NCBI GenBank assembly: GCA_013287275.1
Contig: JABDED010000001.1
Location: forward strand, 1 to 64,000
Direction: 5' to 3'
Origin: Betaproteobacteria bacterium
GTDB lineage: Bacteria; Pseudomonadota; Gammaproteobacteria; Burkholderiales; Burkholderiaceae_D
Length of the DNA: 64,000 nt
The notes below the pieces were generated by a model that did not search any database, was not told the origin of the DNA, and worked only from the letters and a program-made list of their open reading frames with translations. Below, piece by piece: positions 26,736 through 35,793 of this stretch (position 1 is its first letter; every line of letters starts with the position of its first letter). The translations under genes were made by a program, and so were the position numbers.

Positions 26736-27959
26736 TTAAGACTTGTCGGCTGCAACGGTCTTGCTGGTTGTCGGGCCGGCACTGGGGGCAACTGCCACCT
26801 TGCTCATCGGGACCATGTTGGGAGTGATCGTGTCGCCGGGACGGGTGCGTTGCAGGCCATTCACCACGATGCGTTCGCCGGCCTTCAGGCCTCCTTCCAC
26901 AATCAGCAGATCGTCCTGTTTGGCGCCCAGGCGTACTTCACGGTAGGCAGTGTGATTTTCCTTGTCCACGGCCAATACGAAGCGCTTGCTTTGATCTGTG
27001 CCTATCGCTTTTTCATCGATCAGCAGGGCTTCATGCGGAGCACCGCCGCCCAGGCGGATGCGGGCATACAAGCCGGGCAGCAACAAGCCGTCCTGGTTGT
27101 CGAATACGGCGCGCACACGTATCGTTCCCGATGAAGTGTCGATGCGGTTGTCTATCGAGCTGACCTTGCCTTGGCGGGAATAACCGTCTTCGTTGGCCAG
27201 GCCGAGGAAGACCGGTACCTGCGCATTTTTTGCCTGGGCTGGATTTACGTATTTCAGGAAGCTTTGCTCATCCACGTCGAACGATGCATACACTTGCGAC
27301 ACCGATACCAGTGTGCTGAGCGGGGGCGAGCTGGTCCCGACAGCGATCACATTGCCTACCGTGACTTCTGCGCGGGAGATGCGGCCGGCAACCGGCGCGG
27401 TGATCTGCGTATATTCCAGGTTCAGCCTGGCAGCCTTCAGGGCGGCCTGGGCTGCGAGCACATTCGCCGCGGCTTCGCGCGATGCGTTTTGCTTTTCTTC
27501 ATAATCGCGGCGGGCGATTGCATTGTCGGCCAGAAGGCGTTCGCCGCGGGCGACATCGGATGCGGTATAGGCGGCGCGGGCTTCTGCCGCCGCCAGTTGC
27601 GCCTGCACCCTGGCAACCTCGGCTGCATAAGGGCGCGGGTCGATGGTAAACAGCAGGTCACCCTTCTTGACCAGGCTGCCGTCCTTGAAGTGAACCGCGG
27701 TCAGGGTGCCGCCGACCAAGGGGCGGATTTCCACCCGGTCGACCGCTTCCAGTTTGCCGGAATAGCTTTGCCAGTCGACGATTTTGCGGCTGACGACTTC
27801 GGCCACGTCAACGGTAGTTGCAGGCGGAGCGCCCTTGGCTTCCGGAGTGCCGGCGTGGACGCGGATTGCTCCGGCTATGCCTGCCCCCGCGATCAAGAGA
27901 ACGATGACGGCGCTGACGGCGATGGATAGGCGGCTGCGTGTAATTGGAGAATTAGACAT
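26736..27959 (-). CDS. RND efflux membrane-fusion (adaptor) protein, MexE-like
   Basis: I use the ATG at 27959 with GAGGAAC upstream (MSNSPITRSRLSIAVSAVIVLLIAG, an N-terminal membrane anchor), giving 407 residues; the frame itself starts at 27986. The lipoyl/barrel-sandwich motifs IRPLVGGTLTAVHFKDGSLVKKGDLLFTIDPRPY and the hairpin coiled coil (LAAAEARAAYTASDVARGERLLADNAIARRDYEEKQ) are typical, followed by GRISRAEVTVGNVIAVG and RTRPGDTITPNMVP. It links the inner-membrane pump to the outer-membrane channel in the periplasm. A perfect 16-bp tandem duplication lies directly upstream in the leader. Confidence 0.92.
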   Translation of the reverse strand: MSNSPITRSRLSIAVSAVIVLLIAGAGIAGAIRVHAGTPEAKGAPPATTVDVAEVVSRKIVDWQSYSGKLEAVDRVEIRPLVGGTLTAVHFKDGSLVKKGDLLFTIDPRPYAAEVARVQAQLAAAEARAAYTASDVARGERLLADNAIARRDYEEKQNASREAAANVLAAQAALKAARLNLEYTQITAPVAGRISRAEVTVGNVIAVGTSSPPLSTLVSVSQVYASFDVDEQSFLKYVNPAQAKNAQVPVFLGLANEDGYSRQGKVSSIDNRIDTSSGTIRVRAVFDNQDGLLLPGLYARIRLGGGAPHEALLIDEKAIGTDQSKRFVLAVDKENHTAYREVRLGAKQDDLLIVEGGLKAGERIVVNGLQRTRPGDTITPNMVPMSKVAVAPSAGPTTSKTVAADKS

Positions 27960-27975
27960 GATGTTCCTCATTGAT

Positions 27976-28007
27976 GGTGGGTTCAAAATCGGGTGGGTTC
28001 AAAATCG
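27976..28007. repeat. Perfect 16-bp tandem duplication in the efflux operon leader
   Basis: GGTGGGTTCAAAATCG occurs twice back to back (27976-27991 and 27992-28007), 17 bases upstream of the adaptor start codon. Such a duplication can change copy number by slippage and alter the distance of upstream signals to the ribosome binding site. Confidence 0.85.
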
Positions 28008-28031
28008 ATTTGGTATAAGCCTTGTTTTGCC

Positions 28032-28054
28032 GCCGGCCTGCACATGAGGCCGGC
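28032..28054. promoter_or_regulatory. GC-rich hairpin between the hydrolase and efflux genes
   Basis: GCCGGCC and GGCCGGC form a perfect 7-bp stem with a 9-base loop. In the operon direction no T-run follows, so it may stabilise or attenuate the transcript rather than terminate it. It sits between the alpha/beta hydrolase stop and the tandem duplication. Confidence 0.35.
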
Positions 28055-28166
28055 AATTTTGTTACTGTTCATGATGGATATCCGTGCTGGCCTGGAGATA
28101 GATGCATGCTGATCGTTCCCCTGGTTTAATAAACTCTGATTGTTGCTTTTGAATCCAGTTGGGGCA

Positions 28167-29081
28167 TTAGGCATGATGGCTCTCGCTGGTTGCTTCCGAA
28201 ACAGGCTGCTTCAATTCCGATCCCGCCGTCAGTCGGCGGCGCAGGAATTCGGCAATTTCATTTAGGGCCGGCGAATGCTCACGCAGGGACGCGTGCTTGA
28301 CGCCGGCAAAGCGGGCAACCTGGGTAGGTACGCCTACAGTGATCAGTGCCGCTGCGTATTTTTCGGCTTCTATATGCAACACGTCGTGCTCCGCAGTCGC
28401 AATAAAGGCTGGCGGCAGGCCACCGAGCCGGCGCGATTCCAGCGGGGCCGCATACGGATGCAGGCGCTGCAGCGACATCGGCAGATATTGGCGGTAGCAA
28501 TTGGCGCACTCTTGCGGGGTCAGGTCGGAATCCAGGCGTTTTGCATCACCCAGCCGGGTCATGCTGGGGTCCAGCATGGGGCCGATCAGGGCCTGGGCCA
28601 GGATAGGCGTCGCATTACGGTCCCGCGCGATCAGGGTCAGACAGGTTGCCAGGTTGCCGCCAGCGTCGTCGCCGGCCACTGCCAGCCGGCTGGCATCGGC
28701 ATTGATTGCCGCCGCATTCTTGGCGACCCAGACCATCGCGGCATAAGCGTCTTCCGGTGCCGCAGGGAAAGGTTTGGCCGGCGCCAGCGCATAGCCGATA
28801 GACAAAACCAGTGTATTACTGTTTCTCGCAATAAATTGTGCCGGGACGTCAGCATCGTCCAGCGAGCCGCTAATGAAGCCGCCGCCGTGAAAATACAAGA
28901 CCATCGGCAATACCGCGTTGCCTTGCGGCCGGTATAGTCTTACCGGGATTGAACCAACGGGACCGGGAATCATGAAGTTGTCGATCAGCAAAGGCAGTTC
29001 GGCCGTCTTGACTGTCTTTTTTCTTGATTTTTGAGTAAGGGATGTTGCGTCTATCATGTCGTCGCGGATATTCCGCTCCAT
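28167..29081 (-). CDS. Alpha/beta hydrolase (HSL family) with Asp in place of the nucleophile Ser
   Basis: 304 residues. The oxyanion motif HGGGF (MVLYFHGGGFISGSL) and the fold of hormone-sensitive-lipase-type esterases are clear, with the acid in AEHDVLHIEAEKY and catalytic His in GVKHASLREHSP. The nucleophile elbow, normally GDSAGG, reads GDDAGGN (codons GGC GAC GAC GCT GGC GGC), so the serine is Asp. That removes classical esterase activity. Aspartate nucleophiles exist in dehalogenases and epoxide hydrolases, but those belong to a different subfamily. The gene is transcribed toward the efflux genes 200 bases away and divergently from the LysR gene, so it probably belongs to the same regulon and may act on or bind the pump's substrate. 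Confidence 0.85.
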   Translation of the reverse strand: MERNIRDDMIDATSLTQKSRKKTVKTAELPLLIDNFMIPGPVGSIPVRLYRPQGNAVLPMVLYFHGGGFISGSLDDADVPAQFIARNSNTLVLSIGYALAPAKPFPAAPEDAYAAMVWVAKNAAAINADASRLAVAGDDAGGNLATCLTLIARDRNATPILAQALIGPMLDPSMTRLGDAKRLDSDLTPQECANCYRQYLPMSLQRLHPYAAPLESRRLGGLPPAFIATAEHDVLHIEAEKYAAALITVGVPTQVARFAGVKHASLREHSPALNEIAEFLRRRLTAGSELKQPVSEATSESHHA

Positions 29082-29267
29082 TGATTTGAGAATGGAACGA
29101 ATGGTAGGTCCGACACGTTTCTGGATAAACCTCTATAATTGAACAAGACTATTCGGCCAGGACGACTAATCCAGCGCCAAAAGCCATTTATACTTCGGAC
29201 ATGTAAAAAATACGCGGGCGCCCAAAGTGTTCGCAAAGTCGGCTAGTGTTTTCGGGAGGAGTCAGCG

Positions 29268-30299
29268 ATGGATCGCTTTCAAGCAATGCAGGTATTCACC
29301 CGGGTGGTGGATTCGAACAGTTTTACCCGGGCTGCTGATAGCCTGGGCTTGCCGCGCACTACGGTCACCACGACTATCCAGAATCTGGAGAGCCTGCTGC
29401 AAGTACGCTTGCTGAACCGCACCACGCGCCGCTTGAGCCTGACGCCGGACGGCGCCGCCTACTATGAACGCTGCGTGCGCATCCTGGCGGACATCGACGA
29501 GACGGAGTCCTCTTTCCAGAACGTGGCGCGCGGCCCCAAGGGACGCCTGCGTATAGATGTGCCGGCTTCCATAGGCAGGTTGATACTGCTGCCGCAAATT
29601 TGCGAGTTTTATGAACGCTATCCGGATATTGAACTGGTCATGGGCATGGGCGACCGCATGGTGGATATGGTGCAGGAAGCGGTAGACTGCGTGATACGGG
29701 TAGGCGAATTGCAGGATTCGAGCATGGTGGCGCGGCGTATCGGTACCTTCCAGAGCATTACCTGTGCTGCGCCCTTGTACATGGACCAGCATGGAGAGCC
29801 GCAGACGATAGAGGATTTGCAAAATCACCAGGTGGTGCATTATTTCTCCAGCCGTACGGGGCGCAACCTGGACTGGGATTTTATCGTCGATGGCGAGACT
29901 CTCGAGGTCAAGGTCAACGGCAAAATTTCGGTCAATGATTCCGAAGCGTATATTGCCTGCGCGCTGAAAGGCTTCGGCCTGATCCAGGCACCTCGCTTCA
30001 TGCTGATGCCGCACCTGCAATCCGGCGCCTTGCGCGAAGTCTTGCCGCAGTGGACCCCTGCCCCGATGCCTATTTCTGTCGTATATCTGGCCAATCGCCA
30101 TTTGTCGCCGAAGGTGCGCGCCTTTGTCGACTGGGTGGCCGAGCTGTTCCCGCGCTGCCCATTGTTCAGCGGACGCGATGCAGAATTGCTGAACGGACTG
30201 GGCGAATGCACCTTCGCGGGCAAGCCGGAACAACGTCCCGCCCACAATACGCTGCGTGCAGTGATAGAGCAGCAAAATATTGCCGAGAGCGTGTTTTAG
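29268..30299 (+). CDS. LysR-family transcriptional regulator
   Basis: 343 residues. N-terminal helix-turn-helix: MDRFQAMQVFTRVVDSNSFTRAADSLGLPRTTVTTTIQNLESLLQVRLLNRTTRRLSLTPDG, followed by a periplasmic-binding-protein-like effector domain (GRLRIDVPASIGRLILLP, DCVIRVGELQDSSMVARRIG, ALKGFGLIQAPRFM). GGGAGGAG precedes the ATG. It lies divergent to the alpha/beta hydrolase-efflux genes with a 186-base shared control region, the arrangement of MexT-like activators. The 40-residue C-terminal extension beyond the effector domain is unusual but not unknown. Confidence 0.9.
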   Translation: MDRFQAMQVFTRVVDSNSFTRAADSLGLPRTTVTTTIQNLESLLQVRLLNRTTRRLSLTPDGAAYYERCVRILADIDETESSFQNVARGPKGRLRIDVPASIGRLILLPQICEFYERYPDIELVMGMGDRMVDMVQEAVDCVIRVGELQDSSMVARRIGTFQSITCAAPLYMDQHGEPQTIEDLQNHQVVHYFSSRTGRNLDWDFIVDGETLEVKVNGKISVNDSEAYIACALKGFGLIQAPRFMLMPHLQSGALREVLPQWTPAPMPISVVYLANRHLSPKVRAFVDWVAELFPRCPLFSGRDAELLNGLGECTFAGKPEQRPAHNTLRAVIEQQNIAESVF

Positions 30300-30323
30300 T
30301 CACTGGCTCAAATGTTTCCAGCG

Positions 30324-30361
30324 GGGGATAAGCGAGAGATTCGCTTATCCCCTTTATTTTT
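30324..30361 (+). terminator. Strong rho-independent terminator after the LysR gene
   Basis: GGGGATAAGCGA and TCGCTTATCCCC form a 12-bp stem with a short loop (30324-30352) followed by TTTATTTTTG. It separates the LysR gene from the peptide synthetase gene. Confidence 0.85.
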
Positions 30362-30460
30362 GTCCTTTATTGTTTCCAGATACTACAAAATAACAAAGAA
30401 TTGCTGCCTATCCCTGGCGCCGGGTGCTACCATTAGTGATTTTTCGCAGCCCCCAGTTTT

Positions 30461-33400
30461 ATGAGCTACACGTGGTCCACAGAAGATCAGAGCAACGCCC
30501 ATAACGGCACCGGGAATGACGCCGGGAATGACACTATCAAGGCTGGCATCAACCCCGCTATCCACCCGAATATCCTGTACGGGCCATATCGGCCCGATCT
30601 CATCAAAAATGAAGTCCTGGCCGACCTGCTTGAAGCAAGCGCTGTTCGGGCGCCGGACGGCATCGCCCTCATCTTTGGTGAAAATCAGCTCAGCTATCAA
30701 CAGCTTAACCAGCGCGCCGACCAGGTTGCTTCCCATCTGATCGAAGCCGGCGTACGGCCCGGGCATATCCTGGGCTTGTGGCTGCCGCGCGGGATAGACT
30801 TGCTGGTCATGCAGGCCGGCATCGCCAAAGCCGGCGCTGCCTGGCTGCCGTTCGATGCGGATACGCCGGTGGACCGCGTCGCCGTTTGCCTGGAAGATGC
30901 GCAGGCGTATGGCATCCTGAGTTGTGAGCTGTTTACTCCGCAAACGGTAATACTGGCGGCCAGGGTATGGAATGCGGAAGACCTGGTCTCGCCCCCTTCA
31001 TCTGGCCAGCCTGTACGACGGCGCCAGGATGTGTCGCCGGACGATCCGGCCTATGTGATCTATACCTCAGGCTCCACCGGCAAGCCCAAAGGCATCGCCA
31101 TCACGCAAGGCAGCATCTGCCATTTCCTGCGCAGCGAAAATGCGGTGCTCGGGGTGCGGGCCTCAGATCGGGTCTATCAGGGATTTTCGGTCGCTTTTGA
31201 CATGTCTTTCGAGGAAATCTGGATCAGTTACCTGGTCGGCGCGACCCTATGGATAGCGCCGAAAGAGGTGGCGGTGGACCCGGATGCCCTGCCGCGCGCA
31301 CTGGCGGAACAAAAGATCAGCGTACTGCACGCTGTGCCTACATTGCTGGCGCTATTTAACCAGGATGTTCCCAGCTTGCGCATCATCAATCTCGGCGGCG
31401 AAATGTGCCCCGAGGCGCTGGTTGCGCGCTGGGCGCGTGCCAATCGGCAGATATTCAATACCTACGGCCCGACCGAAGCGACGGTATCGGCCAGCCTGGC
31501 GGAATTGCAGGCGAATCAACCGGTTACCATAGGCACGCCTTTGCCGAACTACGGTTTGCTGGTGATCGATGCCGCGGCGGAAAACGGACTGCGCTTGCTG
31601 CCGCGCGGCGAGATTGGCGAACTGTGCATCATAGGCCCCGGCATCGCGGCAGGCTACCTGGGGCGCCCGGATCTGACGGCAGAGAAATTCCTGGCCAATC
31701 CCTGGAGCGGACAAGACACCGACCGGCGGCTATACCGCACCGGCGACCTGGCGCGCATCGATGAACAGGGGCAGGTTTTATGCCTGGGGCGCGCCGATGA
31801 CCAGGTGAAGATACGCGGATTCCGGGTTGAGCTGGGCGAGATAGAGGCGGTGCTGGCCAAACAGCCGGGTGTCGGCACCGTCGCAGTGATACTGCGCCAG
31901 GAACAAGGCATAGACCAGCTGATCGCTTTTATCGTGCCTGACGCCGGGGCCGGCATTTCCGCTGCCAGGCTGCGCGCAACGCTGGCCGCATCCCTGCCGC
32001 CTTATATGGTGCCGGCCCGTTACGAGAGCCTGGAAGAAATGCCACGCCTGACTTCCGGCAAGATAGACCGCAAAGTATTAAAGGACAGGCCACTCGCCGT
32101 GTCTGCGGAGTCTGTGGAATCGGATGTGCCGGAGACGCCGGCGGAGCAGGTTCTGTTTGCTGCACTGGCCAAGCTGTTTCCGGGGCAAGCCATACTCAGG
32201 AGTGCCGATTTTTTTGCCGACCTTGGCGGGCACTCGCTGTTTGCTGCGCGCCTGGTGTCTTCATTGAGGACGGATGCGCGTTTTGCCTACTTCAAGATCG
32301 GTGATATCTATGCAAGCCGCAGTGTAGGCCGCATTGCCGAAGTGCTGATGGAGACGCAAGTCGAGTCTGCCGATATCAGTGTGGACTGGACGCCGCCGCC
32401 CGGCGTGAAGCGCTGGGTCTGCGGCGCTGCCCAGGCTTTCGTGATTCCGTGGCTGGTAGCGATGCGCATGGTGCAGTGGCTGGCGCCGTTCTTCGCCTAC
32501 CACTTCTTTACCGGCGACCCGGAAGATTCCATTACCAGGGCCTCGCTGTTGTCTGTCGGCGTGTTTTTGCTGCTGACGATACTGGAATTCGGTATCGCCA
32601 TTGTATGCAAATGGCTGATAGTCGGCCGTTTGAAACCGGGGCGTTATCCGCTGTGGGGGCTGACCTATTTCCGCTGGTGGTTCGTGGACAGGCTGGTGGA
32701 AGCGGCGCCTACCTATATGCTGAGCGGCTCGTCGCTGTATGCATGGTGGTTGCGGGCGCTGGGGGCAAGGATAGGCAATGACGTGATCGTCGGCTCCATG
32801 ACGCTGCGCGCCGCCGATTTGCTGACCATAGGCGACGGCGTCAGCGTAGGCAATGCCAGCAATTTTGAAAATGCGCGCGTCGAACGCGGCGAATTGATCT
32901 TGGGCAGGATCACTTTAGGGCGCGAAGCCTATGTCGGCTCTTATTCAGTGCTGGAAGGCGATGTCTCGATAGGCGATGGCGGCCATCTGGAGGGGCAATC
33001 CGCATTGAGCGAAGGCCAGACCCTGCCAGCCGGGCGAATCTGGCGCGGCTCGCCGGCGCGCGATGTCGGTCCTTATGATGCCGCTGCTTATCCGCCACGT
33101 CCGGCGGTCAGCCATTTGCGTTCTGCCTGTGAGGCCGTTTTCTTTGTTTTTGGCGCCTTCCTGATCACCGCCCTGTTTTTCATGCCGGTATTCCCCAGCT
33201 TTATATTGATAGACTGGTTTGACAATATTGACCGCTTCCCCTGGATGGCGAGCAGCAATATCTCATTCCAGCTGCTCAAATATTTCATCCTGGCCTTCCC
33301 TGCCACCGCGGTGCTGATCGTTTGCACCGCATTGCTGTCGGCCGGCATACGCTGGAGCATCTTGCCCAAGCTGAAGGCCGGCAGCTATAAGGTGCACAGC

Positions 33401-34546
33401 AATACCTATTGCGGCAAGTGGCTGGTCAACCAGATCCAGGAATCCAGCCTGAACGTGCTGCACGGCGTGTATGCGACCGTGTACGCGCCTTTCTGGTACC
33501 GGCTGCTGGGCGCCAAAGTCGGCCGCGGCGCCGAAATATCGACTGCATTGGGCGTAGTGCCGGACATGCTGACCCTGGGCGACGATACCTTTATCGCTGA
33601 CGCAGTATTGCTCGGCGACGAACAGATAGACGGCGGCTGGATGACGATGCAGCCGACCGTAATTTCGCGGCGCAGCTTTATCGGCAACGGCGCCTACATA
33701 CCGGACGGCACTACCGTCCCGGAAAATGTGTTGATAGGCGTGCATTCCAGCGCACCGGAGAATTCCCAGATGCGTGACGGCGATACCTGGCTCGGCTCGC
33801 CGCCCATCCATCTGCCGGCGCGTGAAGAAGTCACCGGCTTCCCGGAAAACCTGACCTTCCACCCCTCTCCATTCCGCCGCCTGGGGCGTGGACTGATCGA
33901 GGCCTACCGTATTGTCGCGCCGCATGCGATGGTGATCGCGGTTGGCTACACCATCGTGCTCAACTTGATGCCGATTGCCGGCGAAGACCGCTGGGCTGAA
34001 GTGATCTATTACCTGGTGGTTGCCGGCTTGCTGTACGGCGTCGGCAGCTTTTGCTTCGTGATGGTGTTGAAATGGCTGTTCATCGGCCGTTACAAGAAGA
34101 GCAGCATGCCGATGTGGACGCCCTTCGTCTGGTTGTCCGAAGGCATCACCAATTTGTACGAGGGGATTGCGGTGCCGAATTTCATGCGCTATCTGCGCGG
34201 AACGCCATGGCTGCCGTTGGCCTTCAATTTACTGGGCTCTCGCATCGGGCGCGGCGTGTATATGGATACTACCGACATCACCGAATTTGATTGCGTCAGT
34301 ATCGGCGCCTACAGCGAGATCAATGCGCTGGCTTGCCCGCAAACCCATTTGTTTGAAGACCGGGTCATGAAAATCGACCATGTCAGTATCGGCAGCAAAG
34401 TGTATATGGGAGCCCGCAGCTCCGTGCTGTATAGCGCGGTGGTCGCCGACAATTCCCGCCTGGGGCCGTTGACGCTGGTGATGAAGGGTGAATACATACC
34501 GGCCGGATCGAGCTGGCGGGGCTGTCCTGCAGCGGCAACGAAATAG
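30461..34546 (+). CDS. Pls/PosA-type single-module non-ribosomal peptide synthetase
   Basis: 1361 residues. Adenylation domain about 55-530 with A3 YTSGSTGKPKG, A4/A5 region AFDMSFEEIW, NTYGPTEAT, A7 YRTGDLAR, A8 IRGFRVELGEIE and A10 Lys (TSGKIDRK). A carrier domain follows with the phosphopantetheine site LGGHSL at Ser592. No HHxxxDG condensation or thioesterase motif is visible. Instead the last 750 residues contain three repeating units, each a pair of membrane helices followed by a left-handed beta-helix (hexapeptide) segment (for example ARIGNDVIVGS, AKVGRGAEIST, SRIGRGVYMDT), the layout of epsilon-poly-lysine synthetase (Pls) and the PosA family. By hand alignment the specificity residues read about D-M-E-H-I-L-T-V-S-K; the Glu at the third position would suit a basic side chain. 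No good ribosome binding site at 30461. Product: a homo-poly(amino acid) or short isopeptide, inferred. Confidence 0.85.
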   Translation: MSYTWSTEDQSNAHNGTGNDAGNDTIKAGINPAIHPNILYGPYRPDLIKNEVLADLLEASAVRAPDGIALIFGENQLSYQQLNQRADQVASHLIEAGVRPGHILGLWLPRGIDLLVMQAGIAKAGAAWLPFDADTPVDRVAVCLEDAQAYGILSCELFTPQTVILAARVWNAEDLVSPPSSGQPVRRRQDVSPDDPAYVIYTSGSTGKPKGIAITQGSICHFLRSENAVLGVRASDRVYQGFSVAFDMSFEEIWISYLVGATLWIAPKEVAVDPDALPRALAEQKISVLHAVPTLLALFNQDVPSLRIINLGGEMCPEALVARWARANRQIFNTYGPTEATVSASLAELQANQPVTIGTPLPNYGLLVIDAAAENGLRLLPRGEIGELCIIGPGIAAGYLGRPDLTAEKFLANPWSGQDTDRRLYRTGDLARIDEQGQVLCLGRADDQVKIRGFRVELGEIEAVLAKQPGVGTVAVILRQEQGIDQLIAFIVPDAGAGISAARLRATLAASLPPYMVPARYESLEEMPRLTSGKIDRKVLKDRPLAVSAESVESDVPETPAEQVLFAALAKLFPGQAILRSADFFADLGGHSLFAARLVSSLRTDARFAYFKIGDIYASRSVGRIAEVLMETQVESADISVDWTPPPGVKRWVCGAAQAFVIPWLVAMRMVQWLAPFFAYHFFTGDPEDSITRASLLSVGVFLLLTILEFGIAIVCKWLIVGRLKPGRYPLWGLTYFRWWFVDRLVEAAPTYMLSGSSLYAWWLRALGARIGNDVIVGSMTLRAADLLTIGDGVSVGNASNFENARVERGELILGRITLGREAYVGSYSVLEGDVSIGDGGHLEGQSALSEGQTLPAGRIWRGSPARDVGPYDAAAYPPRPAVSHLRSACEAVFFVFGAFLITALFFMPVFPSFILIDWFDNIDRFPWMASSNISFQLLKYFILAFPATAVLIVCTALLSAGIRWSILPKLKAGSYKVHSNTYCGKWLVNQIQESSLNVLHGVYATVYAPFWYRLLGAKVGRGAEISTALGVVPDMLTLGDDTFIADAVLLGDEQIDGGWMTMQPTVISRRSFIGNGAYIPDGTTVPENVLIGVHSSAPENSQMRDGDTWLGSPPIHLPAREEVTGFPENLTFHPSPFRRLGRGLIEAYRIVAPHAMVIAVGYTIVLNLMPIAGEDRWAEVIYYLVVAGLLYGVGSFCFVMVLKWLFIGRYKKSSMPMWTPFVWLSEGITNLYEGIAVPNFMRYLRGTPWLPLAFNLLGSRIGRGVYMDTTDITEFDCVSIGAYSEINALACPQTHLFEDRVMKIDHVSIGSKVYMGARSSVLYSAVVADNSRLGPLTLVMKGEYIPAGSSWRGCPAAATK

Positions 34547-34552
34547 ACCACG

Positions 34553-35167
34553 ATGACGGACAACGGCCTATTCGCTGTCCATGCATGGCCAGCAGCGCAG
34601 CAAGCTGCAGTCGCCAGCCTGAAAGAGCAAGGCCTGGCCGTTATCTCTGTTTCCAGCGGCGTCTTTGAGGCACGCGATATAGCCCGGCAAAAAATACGGC
34701 AGGCGGTGACGGAGATGCTGGCTGTTGCCTATGCTTGTTCGCCGGAGCGGCTGCAGTTGCATTCCGTGCCCGGCCAGCCGCTGCGTGTCGATATTCCAGG
34801 TCATCGCATAGGATTATCGCTGAGCCATGAGCCGGGCCTGTCGCTGGCAGCCATCCGTGACGGCGGGGCCGTGGGCGTAGACCTGATGAGGATTGATGCG
34901 GCGCTTGATTGGACACCGGTTGCCCTGCTTTATCTGGGGGCAGAAGCCTGTACTGAAATCGGCCGCCAACCGCCAGGCCAGCAGGCCGGCCATTTTGCAC
35001 AGGCGTGGACGGCTCTCGAAGCCAGGTTGAAATGCCGTGGTGCTGCAATCACTGAATGGAACCGGGAGCTAGAGCATCTGCTGGCGCAAGCGCCGCTGAG
35101 GATGTTGGGACTGCCGCCGGGTTTTGCCGGATCCGTCGCGCTTGGCCCCTCTTCTGCGATGGAATAA
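34553..35167 (+). CDS. 4'-Phosphopantetheinyl transferase
   Basis: 204 residues, starting six bases after the synthetase stop and clearly coupled to it. Motifs of the Sfp/AcpS superfamily: RIGLSLSHEP (substrate loop), AVGVDLMRID (magnesium-binding Asp), and FAQAWTALEARLKCRG, the WxxxEAxxK catalytic signature. It should load the phosphopantetheine arm onto Ser592 of the synthetase carrier domain. A dedicated transferase beside a single-module synthetase supports a self-contained pathway. Confidence 0.85.
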   Translation: MTDNGLFAVHAWPAAQQAAVASLKEQGLAVISVSSGVFEARDIARQKIRQAVTEMLAVAYACSPERLQLHSVPGQPLRVDIPGHRIGLSLSHEPGLSLAAIRDGGAVGVDLMRIDAALDWTPVALLYLGAEACTEIGRQPPGQQAGHFAQAWTALEARLKCRGAAITEWNRELEHLLAQAPLRMLGLPPGFAGSVALGPSSAME

Positions 35168-35228
35168 CAAAAGGACGATAATGGAAGCCGGATATCTTTT
35201 GATCCGGCATTTCCTCCTGGAGAAGATG

Positions 35229-35747
35229 ATGAAGCGCTATTTTCATGTCATGGCTACGGGCCTGTTTGGCGCCGCTCTGGCAGTGAGCCTGTCTTCATGC
35301 GCCAGTTGGGGCGTCGGGACGATCCATCCGGGAGAACCCGAGGATCAGGTCAGGGCCGAACTCGGTACTCCTACCAATGTGTACCAGGATGGCGACCAGC
35401 ACTTGCTGGAGTATTCGCGCGGACGCATGACCCAGGCTACCCATATGGCCCGTATAGGCGCTGACGGCAAGTTGGTTTCTTACGAGCAGGTATTGACTGT
35501 GCAAAAATTTGCCGAGATCAAAGTCGGCGAGGCCGATAAGGCGGCCGTATTGCGCATCGTCGGCCAGCCGCATGAAAAAGATTATTATCCGCGTACTGAG
35601 CTGGAAGCCTGGTCCTATGGCTTTAAGGAAAGCGGCGCCTGGGATTCTTTTATGTCGGTCTATTTTGACAAGGGCGGTATCGTGCGCAAACTGGAGAACG
35701 GCCCCGATCCCTTGCGGGATCCCAGCTTTGGGCGCAGGCATCGCTAG
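35229..35747 (+). CDS. Lipoprotein with BamE/SmpA-like repeats
   Basis: The start is ambiguous: 35181 has a good AAGGA ribosome site and gives 15 extra residues; 35226 and 35229 sit behind GGAG. I use 35229 because it gives a standard lipoprotein signal (MKRYFHVMATGLFGAALAVSLSSC, lipid Cys24). Mature protein has two tandem segments of similar pattern (GTIHPGEPEDQVRAELGTP and EIKVGEADKAAVLRIVGQP), the SmpA/OmlA-type repeat usually seen in outer-membrane-associated lipoproteins. It follows the PPTase gene by 61 bases on the same strand and may be co-transcribed, perhaps coincidentally. Confidence 0.75.
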   Translation: MKRYFHVMATGLFGAALAVSLSSCASWGVGTIHPGEPEDQVRAELGTPTNVYQDGDQHLLEYSRGRMTQATHMARIGADGKLVSYEQVLTVQKFAEIKVGEADKAAVLRIVGQPHEKDYYPRTELEAWSYGFKESGAWDSFMSVYFDKGGIVRKLENGPDPLRDPSFGRRHR

Positions 35748-35793
35748 CGGCCGAGGCAGATGCTGCCAGATACATATGAGGATTTTGTAGAGG

